A stretch of 64,000 nt of DNA, from NCBI RefSeq assembly GCF_001613165.1, contig NZ_BDBV01000052.1:53613-117612 (forward strand), written 5' to 3'. Of the stretch, positions 61,743 through 64,000 are shown piece by piece. Source of the stretch: Nocardia mexicana NBRC 108244. Its GTDB lineage: Bacteria > Actinomycetota > Actinomycetes > Mycobacteriales > Mycobacteriaceae. The position numbers and the translations under genes are program-made. Below the pieces are notes generated by a model, which was given only the letters and a program-made list of their open reading frames with translations, was not told the DNA's origin and did not search any database. Position 1 is the stretch's first letter. Each line of letters starts with the position of its first letter.

Positions 61743-62660
61743 ATGGCAGACAACACCGATCGGATCTGTGCCGGGCGCACCGTCATCGTGACCGGGGCGG
61801 GCGGCGGGATCGGCCGCGCGCACGCGCTGGCCTTCGCCGCCGCCGGCGCCAACGTGGTGGTCAACGACCTGGGTGCGGAACTCGACGGCAGTCCCCGCAC
61901 CGATTCGCCCGCCGCCCAGGTGGCCGAGGAGATCCTCGAGCTGGGCGGCAAGGCGGTGGTGAACGGTGACGACGTCGCCGACTGGGCCGGTGCCGAGCGC
62001 CTGATCAAGCAGGCCGTCGAGACCTTCGGCGGGCTGGACGTGCTGGTCAACAATGCCGGGATCGTCCGCGACCGGATGCTGGTCAACCTGTCCGAACAGG
62101 AGTGGGACGCGGTGGTCCGGGTGCACCTCAAGGGCCACTTCGCCACCATGCGGCACGCCGCCGCCTACTGGCGCGCGGAGTCGAAGGCCGGGCGGCCGGT
62201 CGACGCCCGCATCATCAACACCAGCTCGGGCGCCGGTCTGCAGGGCAGCGTCGGACAGGGCAACTACGGTGCCGCCAAGGCCGGGATCGCGGGGCTGACC
62301 ATCACCGCCGCCGCCGAGTTCGGCCGCTACGGCGTGACCGTGAACGCCATCGCCCCCAGCGCACGCACCCGCATGACCGAGACCGTGTTCGCCGACATGA
62401 TGGCCGCGCCGGACGAGGGCTTCGACGCCATGGCCCCGGAGAACATCTCCCCGCTGGTGGTCTGGCTGGGCAGCCCGGATTCGGCCGGTGTGACCGGGCG
62501 GATGTTCGAGGTCGAGGGCGGCAAGGTGGCACTGGCCGACGGCTGGCGGCACGGCGTGCCGGTCGATCGCGGCGCCCGCTGGGAACCGGCGGAACTGGGA
62601 CCCGCGGTGCGCGAGCTGATTGCCAAGTCGACCCCGCCCGAACCGGTCTACGGCGCCTGA
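61743..62660 (+). CDS. Short-chain dehydrogenase (Rv3548c type)
   Basis: The 305-residue SDR is of the multifunctional-enzyme type: VTGAGGGIGRAHALAFAAAG, then NNAGIVRDRMLVNLSE, NTSSGAGLQGS and YGAAK. The C-terminal part is extended (EVEGGKVALADGWRHG) as in the dehydrogenase domain of MFE-2 proteins. It matches Rv3548c by place. It should act on a beta-hydroxyacyl-CoA. ATG at 61743; an ATG five codons upstream is also in frame. Confidence 0.85.
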   Translation: MADNTDRICAGRTVIVTGAGGGIGRAHALAFAAAGANVVVNDLGAELDGSPRTDSPAAQVAEEILELGGKAVVNGDDVADWAGAERLIKQAVETFGGLDVLVNNAGIVRDRMLVNLSEQEWDAVVRVHLKGHFATMRHAAAYWRAESKAGRPVDARIINTSSGAGLQGSVGQGNYGAAKAGIAGLTITAAAEFGRYGVTVNAIAPSARTRMTETVFADMMAAPDEGFDAMAPENISPLVVWLGSPDSAGVTGRMFEVEGGKVALADGWRHGVPVDRGARWEPAELGPAVRELIAKSTPPEPVYGA

Positions 62661-63030
62661 TCGCCCCGCAATAGCCGCAGGTCCGACACGCCACGGCCGA
62701 ATCGCGCGACGCGCCGCAACCTTCCCCGCGGCGGCGATCCGGCCGGCGTTCGGCACCGAATCATCCTGTGCGAGTAGCAAGGGCCCGGATGCCAGCAGGT
62801 GTCTCGGAGCGGCGATCGGTGGACGCCGGGGTGCAGCCCGATTCCCGTCCACGTCCCGGTCGTCGCCGCCTTCGGGTGATTCGGGTGCTCACAGCGCGGT
62901 GGGGCAGGTCACACCATCCCACTGCGCGAGCAAACACTCGGCAGTTATGATGATCGACATCCGTTGTATTCCCGGATGTGATCGCGACCGGGTGCAGATC
63001 TGCGCTGAAAGATGAGGGGAAGGCAAGCGC
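62661..63030. other. 370-bp gene-free region
   Basis: No supported gene, strong hairpin or repeat is seen here. Short frames on both strands are arginine- and proline-rich and look like GC-driven noise. The last 60 bp before 63031 are less GC-rich (GCAGTTATGATGATCGAC) and probably hold the promoter of the secreted repeat protein. Confidence 0.5.
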
Positions 63031-64000
63031 ATGACCATGGGTCGCATAGCGCGCGTAGTGGCAGTGGCCGGGATCGTCGCCGGTTGCGGCCTGCTGGGCC
63101 CGCTGGCGGCGCAGGCTCAGCCCAATCCCTGTCCGCAGTGCGGCCCCAACGGTCCGGGGTCGGGCTCCAGCGGCAAGGACGACGGCGCTCCCCTCTCCAT
63201 CCCGGGTCGCTCGACCGATCCGGTGATCCCGCCGAGCGAGGTCTCGGCATCCGAACCCGATCAGGCCCCGCCGGTGCAGGACACCGCGGCCGTCGATGTC
63301 GGGCTGCTCGATCTGCCCGCGCTCCTCGGAACGGGCTCGGCCAGCGTGCTCGGCACCGGATCCGCCGCCCTCGGCGCCACCGCGGGCGCGGGATCCGCCG
63401 CTGTGGGTTCCGCGGGTGCGGGCGCCGGTTCCGCCGTCCTCGGCACGGGCTCCGCGGCGGGTACCACAGGTTCGGCCGCGGTCGGATCCGCCGGTGCCGG
63501 AACGGGTTCGGCGCTCGCGGGCGCTGGGTCCGTGGTCGGCCCGACCGTCGCGGGCACGGGGTCCGCGGCCGGAGGGGCCCTTCTGGGTACGGGTTCGGCC
63601 ACCGGCGCCGCCCTGGCGGCGCTACTCGGAACCGGCTCCGCCGCAACGGGTTCCGCTGCCGTGGGCGCGGGTTCCGGGTTGGCTGCCCTGCTCGGAACCG
63701 GTTCGGCGGCAACGGGTTCCGCTGCCGTCGGTACGGGTTCGGCGCTCGCTGCGCTGCTCGGTACGGGTTCGGCCGCCACCGGTTCTGCCGCCGTCGGTAC
63801 GGGTTCGGCGCTGGCTGCGCTGCTCGGTACTGGTTCGGCGGCAACGGGTTCCGCCGCTGTGGGGACGGGCTCGGCAATGGCCGCATTGCTCGGCACGGGT
63901 TCCGCCGCGACGGGTTCAGCCGCCGTGGGCTCCGCGGCGGTCATGTCGCCCCTGCTTCTGCTGCTGCTTCTGCAGCCGGTCCCGGTGCCGCCCCCGCCCG
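63031..64000 (+). CDS. Secreted GTGSA-repeat protein, cut by window end
   Basis: The frame is open to the window edge, giving at least 323 residues. A signal peptide (RVVAVAGIVAGCGLLGPLAA, then QAQ) is followed by a short Cys-containing segment (Cys-PQ-Cys), then a long Gly/Ala/Ser/Thr-rich part built on GTGSA. Residues from about 195 are five 22-residue repeats of the form LAALLGTGSAATGSAAVGTG plus SA. A hydrophobic MSPLLLLLLL stretch and prolines come at the edge, perhaps a membrane or wall anchor. ATG at 63031 has GAGGGGAAGG upstream. A surface protein is likely; no family is named. Confidence 0.75.
   Translation, partial: MTMGRIARVVAVAGIVAGCGLLGPLAAQAQPNPCPQCGPNGPGSGSSGKDDGAPLSIPGRSTDPVIPPSEVSASEPDQAPPVQDTAAVDVGLLDLPALLGTGSASVLGTGSAALGATAGAGSAAVGSAGAGAGSAVLGTGSAAGTTGSAAVGSAGAGTGSALAGAGSVVGPTVAGTGSAAGGALLGTGSATGAALAALLGTGSAATGSAAVGAGSGLAALLGTGSAATGSAAVGTGSALAALLGTGSAATGSAAVGTGSALAALLGTGSAATGSAAVGTGSAMAALLGTGSAATGSAAVGSAAVMSPLLLLLLLQPVPVPPPP
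63613..63936. repeat. 66-bp tandem repeats in secreted protein gene
   Basis: Four full 66-bp units start at 63613, 63679, 63745 and 63811, and a fifth, shorter one at 63877. Each codes for 22 residues. Third-position changes are common while protein sequence is kept, which suggests selection on the protein. Confidence 0.9.

Noticed and set aside
63261..63944. Minus-strand frame coding EPVPTAAEPV repeats
   Set aside because: It is the mirror of the GTGSA repeats. The plus strand has a ribosome-binding site, signal peptide and synonymous variation, while the minus frame has no such start.

Overview
The window is high-GC actinobacterial DNA, most likely from Nocardia or a close relative (Rhodococcus, Mycobacterium). 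The reasons are the many GTG starts, the DUF397/XRE and MoxR/DUF58 sets, and above all two steroid-catabolic regulons whose genes and regulators match the M. tuberculosis cholesterol genes protein by protein. Names come from recognising protein sequence and gene order; no search was run.

Layout. 0-3 kb: the first codons of a leftward gene behind a Zur-like palindrome, then a trehalose-phosphate phosphatase fused to a GH15 hydrolase. 3-11 kb: kstR diverging from fadE34, which here leads the side-chain operon fadE28-fadE29-chsH2-chsH1-ltp2. 11-14 kb: two TetR modules, one with an alpha/beta hydrolase and one divergent from a zapE-type ATPase. 14.5-18.7 kb: a MoxR/DUF58/DUF4129 membrane operon. 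19-25 kb: a MaoC hydratase and kstD, divergent from hsaE-hsaG-hsaF. 25-27 kb: a Phd/PIN/DUF433 toxin-antitoxin cassette and a secreted beta-propeller protein. 27-32.4 kb: hsaA-D-C-B, divergent from kshA and a small Cys-rich partner. 32.5-38.5 kb: unrelated genes (TetR, sirtuin, DUF427, amino-acid permease, MarR-MFS). 38.8-50.2 kb: KstR2-type ring C/D genes, with fadE33, fadE32, fadE31, an enoyl-CoA hydratase and fadD3 on one strand and fadE30-ipdF, then kstR2-fadA6, on the other. 50.3-57 kb: accessory genes (RHH module, molybdopterin oxidoreductase, XRE/DUF397, epimerase, TetR-SDR, secreted peptide). 57.2-62.7 kb: echA20-ipdA-ipdB-ipdC, divergent from two SDR genes. 63 kb to the end: a secreted GTGSA-repeat protein that runs off the window.

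How it works together. KstR-controlled genes remove the last side-chain carbons (FadE34, ChsE1/E2, ChsH1/H2, Ltp2) and open rings A and B (KstD, KshA, HsaA-D, HsaE-G). HIP released by HsaD is activated by FadD3, and rings C and D are broken by the KstR2-controlled IpdF, FadE30-33, IpdC, EchA20, IpdA/B and FadA6. Four KstR boxes and three KstR2 boxes are visible, each at a divergent or autoregulated promoter.

Most unusual signal. A family of palindromic repeats with the core CCGGCNTGCTTTTGGCCGG (or its complement) is scattered through the window, each copy with its own locus-specific tandem units. Intergenic copies lie just past gene ends. Three copies lie in frame inside fadE34 (two) and fadD3 (one), adding about 30 to 57 residues each. 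A second palindrome family, a repeat block bounded by twin hairpins, a decayed copy of the fadE32 3' end and two micro-ORFs bridging the ipdA-ipdB-ipdC junctions are also present. No rRNA, tRNA, insertion sequence, phage gene or CRISPR array was seen.
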